Positions 22,566 through 33,822 of a stretch of 64,000 bases of DNA are shown here, piece after piece. Position numbers and translations under genes: made by a program. Numbering within the stretch: position 1 is the stretch's first letter; each line of letters starts with the position of its first letter. The notes beneath the pieces were generated by a model. The model was given only the letters and a program-made list of their open reading frames with translations, had not been told where the DNA came from and ran no database searches. This stretch comes from Zelopaecilomyces penicillatus (Eukaryota; Ascomycota; Sordariomycetes; Hypocreales; Pseudodiploosporaceae), in contig VCCP01000005.1 of NCBI GenBank assembly GCA_005765155.1, positions 1,488,001 through 1,552,000 of the forward strand, read 5' to 3'.

Positions 22566-25099
22566 CTATGAATTCGATTTGCCATCGACGATTGCAAGCT
22601 CACTCATCGAGACATTCAAGCTTTCCAAGCTTTCCAACTTGCCCCCTTCCTCTGATGACTTCTCAGACTCAGCTACTGGTGCAGCAGAACCATTCACCTC
22701 CATTGAATCAGGGCTATCCTGAGAATCCTCCATATCTACATCACTAGGCCCATCTTGAGGTGCCTCACTGACAGCAGCAGAGCTGTCAATATCTAATACT
22801 GGAACTGTAAGATTTGGCATCTCGACCTCGTCTGATTTAACGGGTTCGGGTTCCTCGTTTATAGGTAGTGCCTGGATAAGATTGGCTTCTTTGGCGACAG
22901 CAATGGCCTCCTCAGAGGTCTCAACTTTTGCAGTCTCAGGGATAATCACCTCCACTGGATCCAGCGCAGCCGAATGCTCCGAGATTGTGGGAATGAGTTC
23001 CGCTGGTGGTTGAGCCACTTCATTCTCCACAGCGACCGTGGTCTGTTCAGTCTTCTTAGAGTCCACGGACGATTGGGTCAAGTCACTCTCCACAGCAACA
23101 GGAGCCTGTTCAGCATTCTCAGAGTCCGCTGGTGGTTGGGCTAAGTCACTCTCTATAATAGCCATAGTCTGTTCAGCCTTTTCAGAGTCCGTTGGCAGCT
23201 GGACCAAGCCACTCTCTACAACGGCAGGAGTCTGTTCAGCATTCTTGGAGTCCACTGTCTCAGAGCGAGTTTCTTTTGACAGCTCGTGATGAGATTCAGA
23301 ATCAGATACTGTTGTCTGACTAACATCCACTTCCTGGGCTTTCGGTAAATTTTTCTCAACGAGCTCAGAGACAGCTGTTTCAAGGGCAGGTTTTCCCTCA
23401 GAAGCTGCCTTTTTGTGTTGAGTCGACTCGGGGGTCTTTGATGAAACAGTGCGCCTTGCCCGAACCGATGCTGCAACGCTGGGTTCCCGTTGAGTGCTAC
23501 GGTTGGTCATTGTCGTCGATGGCCGGGCGGCTAATTTCCTCGGAGGTGTCAATTGAGCCTTCTCAGTCGTCTTGCTTGATGAGGCTTGTGTAGGTCTCAT
23601 CATACGCGCAAGGAAACTCTCATCGACGTGACCATGCTTCTTAGGCTCTTCGGTTGGTTTAGCCGGGGGAGGTCCCAAACTGGGCCTTGAACGACCGGCT
23701 GATGAACCCTGGCGTGTGCTAGATTGAGCACTGAGTGTTGAAGCTTGACTGACGACATTATGGCTAGGTCGATGGTTTGATTGTCTAGAAAGAGACTGTC
23801 TTGAGGTGGAGCCTTTCGACACAGAGGAGGCGGTTGGTGCGGAGAGAGAAGAGGGAAGGCTGGCGGGTTTCGTCGGGGACTTGGACTTGGGTTTGATAGA
23901 GCTAGTGTTATGACCAGCGGTTTTGATAGGCTGAGGCTTCCTAGTTGCCGTTGGAGTTACAGGAGTTGGCCGTGGTGCTGTAGCCGCCGTCTTGGCTATC
24001 GCTGGGACCTCCTTCTTCGCCGCTGGCCTTTCTGCAACTGGCTTTTCTGCGGCTGGTCGTTCTGCGGCTTTGGCAGGCGGTTTTGATACCGCCTTCCTTG
24101 GTGTTTCAGCAGCTGGCTTTGCAATTGCTGATTTTATGGGCGATTTGGGACCACTCTTAACAGGGGGTGTGCTGGTCTTAATTGCCACAGGCTTGGCCTT
24201 TTGCGTAATCTTTGGCGATGCGGTGCTTGGGGCAGCATCCTTGACCTTCTCGACTTTGCGGTCAGTAGCCTCCTCCACATTGCTCTGTGTGGGCTGCAAG
24301 ACGGGAATTGAGACGTCGGGGAGAGGTTTGTTGGTAGTTGGGGTTGCAGCAGTCAAGGAGACAGTTGGCAATTCCTGATCCAACTTCTTGTCTGGGTTCG
24401 TGCTGGGTTTGTCGGACACGGCCCCAACCTCACCACCGAACAGAGAAGTAGCATCCGGAGTGATTTTGCGTGGTTCTGGAGTGACTTTGCGCGGCTCTGG
24501 AGTGATTTTACGTGGCTCTGGGGTAATTTCACGCGGCTCTGGCGGGCTTTCGACGGCGATTTGCTTCGTTGCAGGTTTGGGGGCCTCTTCTGTCGAAACT
24601 GTGCTGGGCTTGTCTGGGAAAGTCGACGTCGACTCGGCATCTGTTTCATTGCTCATTCTCCTCCTGGATACGACGGACTCGCCGCTGGGATCTCTTCGCA
24701 AGCCAATGCGGCCGTCCTTTTCAATGGCCACAAAATTGGTCCGAACTTTGGATAGAGGTCTGGGGGATCCGTTGGCACCTGTTTGAGGAGGAAAGAAATA
24801 ACTCAGTATTAGCAGTGGCTTCAATGTGGTCGGTAGAGGGCTGCGTGAAGGCTGGCTGAAGCGGGAGGTGATTTCTAGCCCAGCAGGCAAACTGCTTGAG
24901 GGTGCCTACGTCGGCATGGCAAGGCAGTCCAAGGTTGGCAAGACGAGAGGACAGAACATCAGAATTGGCAAGTGAGAACATTACCTGCCAGGGAGGGGGT
25001 TGGAGTTGAGACACCTGAAGCCCTACCTCGATCGTCGGGCGGGCTTGCATCCCCTTTGTTCTCAAACATGGCCCTCAGGTTCTTGACCTGGCTGCTCAT
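22566..25099 (-). CDS. Large disordered Ser/Pro/Lys-rich protein
   Basis: Two exons, 25099-24985 and 24778-22566, give 775 residues. The N-terminus MSSQVKNLRAMFENKGD and the segment SKVRTNFVAIEKDGRIGLRR look like the conserved parts; similar proteins occur across filamentous ascomycetes without known function. The rest is low complexity. It includes repeated PEPRKITP-type heptapeptides (about residues 120-150), a basic Pro/Ala/Lys-rich middle, a Ser-rich stretch, and four tandem 21-residue acidic repeats near the C-terminus. A longer upstream start would add a poorly conserved leader, so I chose the ATG before SSQVKNL. No membrane segment or enzyme domain is seen. A cytoskeletal or scaffold role is only a guess. 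Confidence 0.75.
23001..23252 (-). repeat. Four tandem 63-bp coding repeats
   Basis: Four consecutive units of 63 bp encode 21-residue repeats of the form DSxxxEQxxxxxExxxxQxx(x). The copies differ at several positions, so they are old rather than newly expanded. Confidence 0.85.
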
Positions 25100-26877
25100 A
25101 GTGACGGCGGCCCGCTGCGAGGGATTGCGGGAGGGGAAGACGCTCTCTTGGTCGCAAAAGGCGATACTTGGCCGGGCGAAAGGCCCCGGGTAGCAGGTCA
25201 GGCGGTATGAATACTCATGAGGGAGAGATGGTGGTTGAAGGATGGGGCGCGTTCTCCGGGTGATGCTTAGAGTCTTGAGAGCGCCTGGGGCGTCCGAAGC
25301 ACAGTACATGTATCGGCAGCAGTCCATTGCAGGTCAGACGCGGGTCATGAATTCAGGGGTTGGCCAGACAAGGGCTTGGCCGATTGGCTAGGCCCTACAC
25401 CTCGCTCTCATTACAGGCAGGTCTCTACAGTGGGTGTACAGTACATGACATGCTGTGAGTCTGCGACATGGGGCCGCGCACAGTAATTAATCCCCTGGTG
25501 CGGAGCGCTGTTAATGCCATCCTCCCGCTATCCCGCTATTATTATCACAGTAGCTTCCCGTAGTAGCGCGACCTCTGTTGGTTGGTTCTCCCCAAGAAGA
25601 AGATCATATCTCCTCCTCCGCTTGTCTCTCATACCCCGGTGCCTGATCCGACCATCCAGCGGTCCATGCTGCCTCGGTTGATGTGCGCAATCATGTCCAA
25701 GTCACGGGAGGGAGCTGCCGATGCAGAACTCCATGAAAGTACCTACATTGCATCCAAGCGTCTACCTAGGTACACACAGCGTTAGGGGGCCGCCTTTCAC
25801 CTGTAATTACCCCTGGTGGCCGTTGCTCCCCTGCTGCATGCCAGGCATGTATCCGTAAAAGTCAATCAATATTAAGTACCAGGTAGTTTTGTTTGCGAAG
25901 ATATGTAATTTGGTACTGGCAGTGAATTGTCGGGGGCTGGGAGCAGGCCAGTATTTTACCACTGTATCGCTAATGACGTTGTGCGAGAGGTTAGACTTCA
26001 GCGTCGTTGATAAATATCGCCAAAGCCCGCCCACTGCGTCAATCACTAGGCGTACCTTTGCGTCGTGCTGAGCTGAACAAGCAGCTTGCTTCCAAATCTG
26101 CGTAAACCATGCCCAACACAACAAAACGGTCCGAGCTTCGTATTTTGTTTTCTCAACCTCGATGTCATCGAGCTATGAAGAATGCGGGTAGCCGGTGGAG
26201 ATGAAGCAACAAAGCATCGCCGAGAGCAAACAAATAATCGTTCGCAGTGGGGGGATGATGGCCAATAGTATGTGGGGAAAACATACACTCCTCCTTGACA
26301 TTATTGTATACAATCTCATATTTCCTCGTACCAGACATATTTCATATTTGCTCACTTCGGAATTGCAAACCCATTAAAACAGCACACCTAAAATGAGTAA
26401 ATTATCAATAAATGCCACTATTATCTAACTGAATTATCTAACTTGATAACTACCTTAAATAATAGAAATATATATAAAATATACTATTAAGACATAGTAT
26501 ATATGTATATATATATCAAGTTAGCTATAGACAGAAGTACGTTACACTTATCTGGTAGAGCTTTTTTCATACTAGCTTAGTGTATACTCTTAGGTTGTGA
26601 CTAGACTTTTGAAGGGCCGCTGTAGTATTAATTTAGTATTGAAACATTTTGCTTCTTTTGATCAAAAAAACCAGTTGATACTTCGGCGAATGAGGAGCTG
26701 TGGTCAGAGTTAGCCTCAGTAGGTTCGTACCAGTCAGATGAGTCGCAATCCCAGAGCCTTGAGCCCTTCCTATCTATCTATATATACCATGTCTACCTAC
26801 CCCTTCTCTTCTGAGACATTTCAACTCATCTCCAACCATTCATTTCTTACATTCAACACCGAGTAGTCACCGCCAAT
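25100..26877. other. Gene-poor region with AT-rich patch
   Basis: The left part presumably holds the promoter and leader of the disordered-protein gene. From about 26390 to 26640 the base composition becomes strongly AT-rich with nested inverted repeats. The last 100 bases before 26878 contain a TATA-like run (tatctatctatatatacc) followed by a pyrimidine-rich leader, a plausible promoter of the cystatin-like gene. Confidence 0.5.
26438..26524. repeat. AT-rich nested inverted repeat
   Basis: The 11-base arm ctaacttgata at 26438-26448 is matched perfectly in inverse by tatcaagttag at 26514-26524. Inside it, atatacta (26479-26486) and tagtatat (26495-26502) form a second perfect inverted pair around an 8-base loop. 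It could be a small inverted-repeat element or cruciform-prone AT sequence. No target-site duplication was established. Confidence 0.6.
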
Positions 26878-27444
26878 ATGCGCTTCTCTCTCATCCCACT
26901 TACAATCTTCTTAAGTGTTGGATCGGCCATTAGTGTTAGAGCGGTCAACGGTGATTATGAAGCAGTTGACATCCATGATGAAGGCGTAATTACTGCGACT
27001 GAAGCAGTCGGCCAAGAATTGAACCGCCTCTTTGACAGCAAAGTTTATTATGCAGCACCTCAGATTTTGAGTGCTAAAAGACGAGTAGTCGTTGGACTTG
27101 ATTACCGAATCAAACTAGTAAGCGATGATTGCTATATCTCTTTCATTGATTACTATATTCGCCATTGAACAGAAACGGCTAACCTATAAACCTACACAGA
27201 TTCTCAAGGAAACCAAATGCGATAAAACCAGAGTAACTTGGGAGGAGGCTTTGGTTTGTGATCTTGCTCCGATGGCCAAGACTGCAACTTGCGAAATATC
27301 TGTACATCGAAACCTAAACGGTCGCCACGACCTCGTTCACTCTGGTTGCATCAAGCCACCAGTGAGTAGCAAGCAAGCAAAACCTCTGTATTTGACTTGA
27401 GGAACCTGATTTTAACTGACCCACTTTCTTAGAAGCAACGGTGA
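26878..27444 (+). CDS. Small secreted cystatin-like protein
   Basis: Exons 26878-27117, 27200-27361 and probably 27433-27444, about 137 residues; without the last intron the frame would stop at 27400. A signal peptide is clear (FSLIPLTIFLSVGSAISVRA). The mature part follows type-2 cystatins from end to end: a GDYEAVD N-terminal segment, a helix with VGQELNRL, ILSAKRRVVVGLDYRIKL corresponding to the inhibitory first loop, LKETKCDK, and two late cysteines in ATCEISVHRNLNGR and LVHSGC. Four cysteines fit the two cystatin disulfides. In cystatins the loop is QxVxG; here the Gln is Arg (RVVVG), so papain-type inhibition may be altered. The gene sits alone in a gene-poor, partly AT-rich stretch. 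A cysteine-protease inhibitor or decoy outside the cell is inferred. Confidence 0.72.
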
Positions 27445-27787
27445 TTTGACAAGAGAGATTGGAACATGTGTCTGTTTTACGGAGTGAGCAAAAATCGCCA
27501 CAATCTGGCTGCCGCTCATCATCATCATCATCCATACAGAGTACATGTAATTAATTAGTGGTCCTGCTAAGAGAAGTGCCTTGCAGCCCGTAATTCATTA
27601 CACCGTAATTGCTGAAATTTGCCGTAGGTGTCGTGAGAGTGGTGCATTCATCGCTGTTGAAAACCAGAAGCGTGCAGTAGTTGGGCAATTTAAAGATCTC
27701 TTCGAAACCTTCCACACTTGGAAGAGAGTGCTCAACTAAGTAGAAATAGCCATGTTGTGTATTATTTTCACAAAAGTGAGAATTAAT

Positions 27788-27821
27788 GAAGAAGAGAAGA
27801 AGAAGAAGAAGAAGAAGAAGG
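27788..27821. repeat. GAA trinucleotide repeat
   Basis: About ten consecutive gaa units, with one interruption near the left end, in non-coding sequence. Confidence 0.85.
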
Positions 27822-27879
27822 TGGAGAGTAAAGCACAAGGATTAGACAGTTTGACCAACTCGCCCCCTCCCCTAATCAG

Positions 27880-28260
27880 CCTTGTATGTGGCTTCGTAAC
27901 AAGCAACAAGGCATCTATTTGCGAAAACACTAAAGATGGTCAGGATACGCGTCTATTAGAGCATCTGCAGCAGACTGCACGAGCCAGTCAATCCTGTTTG
28001 GTGAATGCATTACATCCACGCGCTCCTGATCAACGACCATGACGTGTCTTGCACTGCCCTAGCCGACGACAAGATGAAAGTAATCAAGCTTGACGTCGTC
28101 GTGCGATATGCCACAGCTGGCCAGAACGACGAGTGCCTGCTGCAGTAGGGGTCGAAGGTCTTTGTTCACTCAACACTGCGCCTTCGGGCTCGGCAAGACA
28201 TGCGCCACCAATATCAGATAAGATTAGGGCACGAGCGCCATCGTATTCGATCTGTCCGTA
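27880..28260 (+). pseudogene. Possible degraded small-protein gene
   Basis: One frame reads CGFVTSNKASICENTKDGQD up to about 28010. Another frame then reads HALLINDHDVSCTALADDKM and continues to a TAG at about 28146-28148, with Cys-containing, coding-like composition beyond it. The parts lie in different frames with stops between, as expected of a decayed secreted-protein gene. No family was recognised, and chance open frames remain possible. Confidence 0.25.
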
Positions 28261-28600
28261 ATTAGCATATAGGGATGAATTGGCCCTGTAGGTTGTTTGG
28301 TTATTTCGTAAGTGGTCCTTCTGTTACTTGTGACGATGTTTGTGGGTAATTCGCATCAGCTCTGGAAAAGTGTGTTGAATCCAGGAACGGAGCATGGGTG
28401 ACAACGAGAGAAGTGTCTGCATGATACGGCCAAAAACAGATTGGTGTATAGAGACCTGTAGAATGTTAAGATATTCCCAATTGGGTGGTTTTCAATGGCA
28501 CCTATAATCCGTTTTCCAAACTTGAAATACTGTTCAGGAAGGTAATTAGCCTATGATCGCAAGACTGGTGTTCTACACCTGTTTCAACAGGACCTGAAAA

Positions 28601-28627
28601 GGGGGGGGGGGGGGGGGGGGGGGGGGG
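28601..28627. repeat. Homopolymer run of 27 G
   Basis: An uninterrupted run of 27 G on the plus strand in a gene-free region. Runs of this length can form stacked quadruplexes and are also prone to length error in sequencing. Confidence 0.9.
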
Positions 28628-29137
28628 CTACCATTGCTTTCTGGCATAGGATTCCTAGCGATTTGGTATGCTGATTGCGCTGCACCACAAAAATGTCTGG
28701 GATCCATTCTGACGTGTTTACCAGACAAGTTAAAATTGATGGTTCACACAAGATGCTTTCCAACCGTAGTTTGCTTCTAATTCGGGATTTGTGGAAGAAT
28801 TTTGGACAGAAATCAGAGGCCGAAGAAACAGCTTCTGTTCTTCAGTCAGCCCACCACTAATTGATAATTTTTCCAATGCCTGCCTATCGGTTTAAGTCTC
28901 ATCGCTGCATGCCCTCAAATTCCACATATAACTTTGACATTGATAAATTTGACAACTTCCAATACTCCCGTATCATCGTGTCTGGCCAAGCTACGGGGTA
29001 ACAGCACGCCATGTGGCGCCCCACCACCAATAGCACCATTCCATACAGCAACTTTTCCCTCCGGTCTTCGGATGGCGGGCGGCCATGACAGAGCTTTGGA
29101 AACTCTTCACAAAACATCACTCAATTGAGCGCCCACC

Positions 29138-30287
29138 ATGTCAATCCGCACCCTAAGAATAGGTAAGTAAAATGATAGCACTGATAAACTTCTAATGGAA
29201 CCCTCCATAAGCTAACAGCCTTTGATTCTTCCTTCTCTCAGGCCTCATCCCCGGTGATGGCATCGGCAAGGAGGTCATCCCCGCCGGCCGCCGCGTCCTC
29301 GAAGCCCTGCCGTCCTACCTGAACCTCAAATTCGACTTTGTCGACCTCAAAGCCGGCTTTGAAGCGTTTGAGCAGACAGGCGCTGCTCTGCCCGACGCCA
29401 CCGTCGATGTTCTGCGCAACGAGTGCAACGGCGCGCTGTTTGGTGCGGTCAGCTCGCCGACGCACGCTGTCAAGGGCTACTCGTCGCCCATTGTCGCCCT
29501 GCGCAAAAAGCTTGATCTGTACGCCAATGTACGGCCCGTCAAGAGTGTCTTGACGGCTGCGAAGCCTATTGACATGGTGATTGTGCGTGAGAACACGGAG
29601 GATTTGTACGTCAAGCAGGAGAAGACGTATGACACACCTGAGGGCAAGGTCGCCGAGGCGATTAAGCGCATTTCTGAAAAAGCATCGTTCCGTATTGCCG
29701 CCATGGCTGGTGATATTGCCCTGCGCCGTCAAAGTCTCCGCGAGGCCGGCGGCGCGAGCATCCACAAGGGACCTCTCGTCACCATCACTCACAAGTCCAA
29801 TGTCCTCTCGCAGACAGACGGCCTCTTCCGCTCCGCCTCCAAGAGCGCCCTGTCTAACCCCAAGTATGCTTCTATCACCATCGAGGAGCAGATCGTTGAC
29901 TCCATGGTCTACAAGCTGTTCCGCCAGCCCGAAGATTACGACGTCATCGTGGCACCTAACCTGTACGGCGACATTCTCTCTGATGGCGCTGCCGCTTTGG
30001 TTGGCAGCCTTGGCCTTGTGCCTAGTGCCAATGTCGGCGAGGGCTTCGCTATCGGTGAGCCCTGCCACGGCAGCGCCCCGGATATCCAGGGTAAGGGCAT
30101 TGCCAACCCCATTGCCACACTGAGGAGCGCTGCTCTGATGCTCGAATTCCTGGATGAGCCTGCTGCTGCTGCCAAGATCTACGCTGCGGTTGACGCCAAC
30201 CTTGAGGAGGGCAAGCTGCTGAGCCCTGATCTGGGCGGTAACGCCACCACTGACCAGGTGGTTGAGGATATTCTCAGGAGACTGTAA
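29138..30287 (+). CDS. LYS12: Homoisocitrate dehydrogenase
   Basis: Exons 29138-29162 and 29242-30287 give 356 residues. The first exon is only 25 nt (MSIRTLRI plus one base), and the intron splits the glycine of GLIPGDGIGKEV. Decarboxylating-dehydrogenase motifs follow: GALFGAVSSPT, SSPIVALRKKL, VRENTEDLYVK and the metal/NAD block NLYGDILSDGAAALVGSLGL. GEPCHGSAPDIQGKGIANP fits homoisocitrate rather than isopropylmalate dehydrogenase and is very close to yeast Lys12. It makes 2-oxoadipate in the fungal alpha-aminoadipate route to lysine. No obvious mitochondrial presequence is present. The third-position GC bias is strong, suggesting high expression. Confidence 0.94.
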
Positions 30288-30775
30288 ATGCGGGTCTACG
30301 ATTGACTATCTAAAAGGTGCGAGGAGAGTGGAAGGGTCATGAGTAGTGTTTAGCAGATTCCTCAACTACGTCCCATGCAATAGGGTCAGAGGTTGACTTG
30401 GCGACGTGTCCAAACCTACATCTGGCATCGTAATAGTCTAAAAGACATGCCAAAAGGGCATGGGTATAAACGTTTTGCAGTAATAAAAATCTTTTGACGT
30501 CTATTTTGGCATCTATCATCTTTTGAACATTTTCCTTCGTTCCATTTCTCTTACACAACCCATTGTTCGTCTCATTCCAGGCATAACATTCCCTCTCGGG
30601 AGATCTAGTGATAGGGGAGATTGAAGATCCGTCATGACACCATAACCTTTTATATGATACAAGAAACATGTAGATCAAAGACTCTTCCATAACTTACAGT
30701 AAAAAAAAACGACACGACCCGTCTATCCGTGTGCGTTTGAAGTCACATTATGCACAACAAAAATGGCAAAGCGGT
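30288..30775. other. Convergent intergenic LYS12 / MEF1
   Basis: Both 3' flanks. No gene is supported in it. Confidence 0.5.
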
Positions 30776-33340
30776 TTATTTGGTCCTCTTGGCATCAAGC
30801 TCAGCTTGATACTTGGCAACCAATTCCTTCCTGCAGGCGGTTGTTAGTAAATCTATCTCAGTCGAAAACGATATTTGAAGGGGGAAAAGGCCAGAACTTA
30901 CTGCAAGTGAGGAGGAGCTGGCGCGTAGTGGCTGAACTCCATGTTGAATTCACCCTTACCCTGGGTGGCAGCTCGCAACTGGGAGCTGAAGCCAAACATG
31001 GCATTCAGACTGCAGTCACAAATCAAAGTGAAGTCTTCGGTGCCAATCTCAGTGTCGTGGATCGTAGCGTTGCGCTTGTTCATAAGCATGAGAATGTTGC
31101 CTTGGAACTCGTTGGGCGCAGTGATGGTCGTCTTCATCAAGGGTTCGAGGACCTGACCGCCAGCCTCGGGGAAAGCCTTGCGGAAAGCCATCTGGGTAGC
31201 CAAGCTGAAAGCATAATCAGACGAATCAGTGACGTGAGTCTGGCCATCGTTGACAATCATCTTGGCACCAATAACCCTGTGGCCCAAAAGGGGTCCCTTT
31301 TCACAGACCAGGTCGAAACCCTTGGAGCAAGCGGTGAGAAACTTGTCGGGAATGTGGCCACCGATGATCTGGCTCTCGTAGTGGTTTTCATCTGGCTTCT
31401 CGTTGGGCTCGATGAAGCCAGCGACACGGGCAAAATCACCAGGACCACCGCTCTGTTTCTTGAGGAGAAAGTCGTAATCAGCTCGCCGAGAAATAGTCTC
31501 TCGGTAAGCAACACGGGGCTGTCCAGTCACACACTCCGTCTTATACTCTCTCTTGAGACGTTCGACGTAGACTTCCAAATGCAATTCACCCATTCCAGAG
31601 ATGATGGTCTCCTCGCTCTCGGCATCAACATGCACACGGAACGTAGGATCCTCACGCTGGAATCGGTTCATCGCCTTACTAAAGTTGTCGGCTTCGGTGG
31701 TTCGCTTCGGTTTGATTGACAGAGACATGACAGCATCGGGAACAAACATGGTGGACATGGTGTAGGGAAGACCGCCGTCAGTGAAGGTATCACCAGATGC
31801 GCAGTCGACACCGAAGACGGCGCAGATCTCGCCGGCTCCAACCTCGTTGACATCTTCCATCTCATTGGAGTGCATGCGGACAATTCGGGGGATTCTGACC
31901 TTCTTGTCGGTTCTCGAGTTGTACAGGTATGAGCCCTTGGTGAGAGTTCCTTGGTAGACACGCATGTACGTGAGCTGACCATAGTTGTTCTCCTCCAGCT
32001 TGAAGGCCAGGCCAACGAAAGGAAGCGAGTTGTAGGGCACAAGCTGAACAGAAGCCTCGTTCTTGGTTTTGTCAAGAGCCATGTTTTCGATCTCAGCGGG
32101 GTTAGGGAGGTAATCACAGACGGCATCGAGCATAGGCTGAACGGCCTTGTCGGCCAGAGCAGAGCCCATCAAGACAGGGGAGAACTTGCGGGCGATTGTT
32201 GCACGTCGAATAGCGGCCTTGATCTCAGCGTTTGTGGGCACCTTTTCGTCGAGGTAAATCTCAGCCATGTTGTCGTCCACATCAGCAAGTTTTTCAATCA
32301 AGACCTGTCGCTTCTCCTCAACCAGAGCCTGAAGATGGCCTGGAATCTGGTCAGATGTTCGGATCTTGGTTCCACGGGGTCCTTCGAAGTAAAGTGCTTT
32401 CTTCTCAATGAGATCAATTACACCCTCGAATTCGTCTTCGGCTCCGATGGGAATTTGGATAGCAGCAGCAGGCATTTTCAATTTCGTGTTGATTTGTTCG
32501 ACAGCTTTCCAGGGGTTGGCGCCCATACGGTCCATCTTGTTAACAAACGAGAGTCGGGGGATGTCATATCGCTTCATCTGTCGGTCGACAGTAATCGTCT
32601 GGGATTGCACACCGCTGACAGCGCAAAGAATCATGACGGCTCCGTCGAGAACACGCAGAGCTCGCTCAACTTCAATAGTAAAATCGATATGGCCGGGGGT
32701 GTCGATCAGGTTAACATGGTACTCCTCTTCCTTGCCGTCTTCCATTTTCTTCCAATCGCAAAAGGTGGCCGCAGACTGAATAGTAATACCCTTTTCCCTT
32801 TCAAGCTCCATAGAGTCCATCTTGGCTCCGACAGAATCTTTGCCTCGAACCTCATGGATAGCCTTGATTCGCCCAGTGTAGAAGAGAACTCGCTCGGTCA
32901 CTGTGGTCTTGCCGCTATCGATGTGTGCCTACATCTCAATGGTCAGCCATAAGTGTTCTTGAAATACCGCAGTCGGGGCGGATTAAGCCATACAGCAATG
33001 CCGATGTTCCGAACTTTCGACAGTCTCTTTGCCTCTGCAGGGTTCATGTTGGCGGCTACATTTTCGGCCGTCAAGCTGGCAGCATCGTCTTGAGCCTTTT
33101 TCAAACTGTGAATCAATAAATTGTCAGTAATGCAGTACTGTATGGCAAGATTTAGTATTATTTTGCGTACGCTTCTTGTGCCGCACTTGCAAAACGCTGC
33201 GAGGTTTGGCTGAATGCGCGCTGGCTCTGTACCGCTATGGGTACAATGGCCACCTTGAAATCCCGAGCGCCTGATGCCCGTTTCTGGGAATCGGCAAACA
33301 GACGGCAATTAAGCCACCTGACAGACCCCAGCGTCCTCAT
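30776..33340 (-). CDS. MEF1: Mitochondrial translation elongation factor G1
   Basis: Exons 33340-33171, 33105-32994, 32928-30902 and 30830-30776 give 787 residues. The N-terminal 70 residues are Arg/Ser/Ala-rich and look like a mitochondrial presequence. The GTPase motifs are intact: AHIDSGKTT (split from RNIGIA by an intron), REKGITI, DTPGHIDF and NKMDRMG. Domains II to V follow, with the EF-G hallmarks GMGELHLEVYVERLKREY and GHIPDKF. It moves tRNA and mRNA through the mitoribosome. The last exon encodes only QKELVAKYQAELDAKRTK, placed by frame and splice match. The upstream gene on the same strand is the ABC-independent yapsin gene beyond 482 bp, with no functional link. Confidence 0.94.
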
Positions 33341-33822
33341 GATGCCAACTTGTATCTGAGCAACCTATGTGGTGGTACTGGTTGAACTAACCAGGGGCTC
33401 AACGGCTTGGGGTTGGAAACTTTTTTTCAGGGTCATCTAATTGGCGGGTAGCTCACGGCCTCACGTGCCGTCGCGCGCGCCAACTGCTACTCTGGTCAGG
33501 TTTGACGTAAATCATGCAATATATTCATCCATGCTGAGATCAAATGATTATGCTCCAATCGGTAAAATGCTGTAGAACTCTCTTGAAACATGTATTACTT
33601 AATAAGGGGATATCCTAGGGTATACTTAATTGAGCTTTGAAACATTTTACAGCCTGTACGCCCAAACATACTTCCCGTCCGCTTGCGCCTGTCACCTATC
33701 GCCCCAACTCCCAACACAATGCAAAGAACCAAACTGACACGCCCAACCGCTCACGCTCTACACATGAAACCTTTGTTTGCCAGGCAACTCCTTGAGCATC
33801 TGTCCAAAGAATGCAGAGCTTA
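33341..33822. other. Intergenic MEF1 promoter / yapsin 3' side
   Basis: MEF1 promoter and yapsin 3' flank, both genes being on the minus strand. Nothing further is recognised. Confidence 0.5.

Larger units (their letters stand above)
27445..29137. other. Gene-poor region with simple repeats and relics
   Basis: About 1.7 kb without an intact gene. It contains a GAA repeat, coding-like but interrupted sequence at about 27880-28260, a 27-base G run, and the LYS12 promoter at its right end. Confidence 0.5.

Noticed and set aside
29238..30068. 276-codon minus-strand open frame inside LYS12
   Set aside because: Antisense shadow produced by the strong third-position GC bias of LYS12.
31951..32952. 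333-codon plus-strand open frame inside MEF1
   Set aside because: Antisense shadow; the opposite strand encodes intact EF-G motifs.
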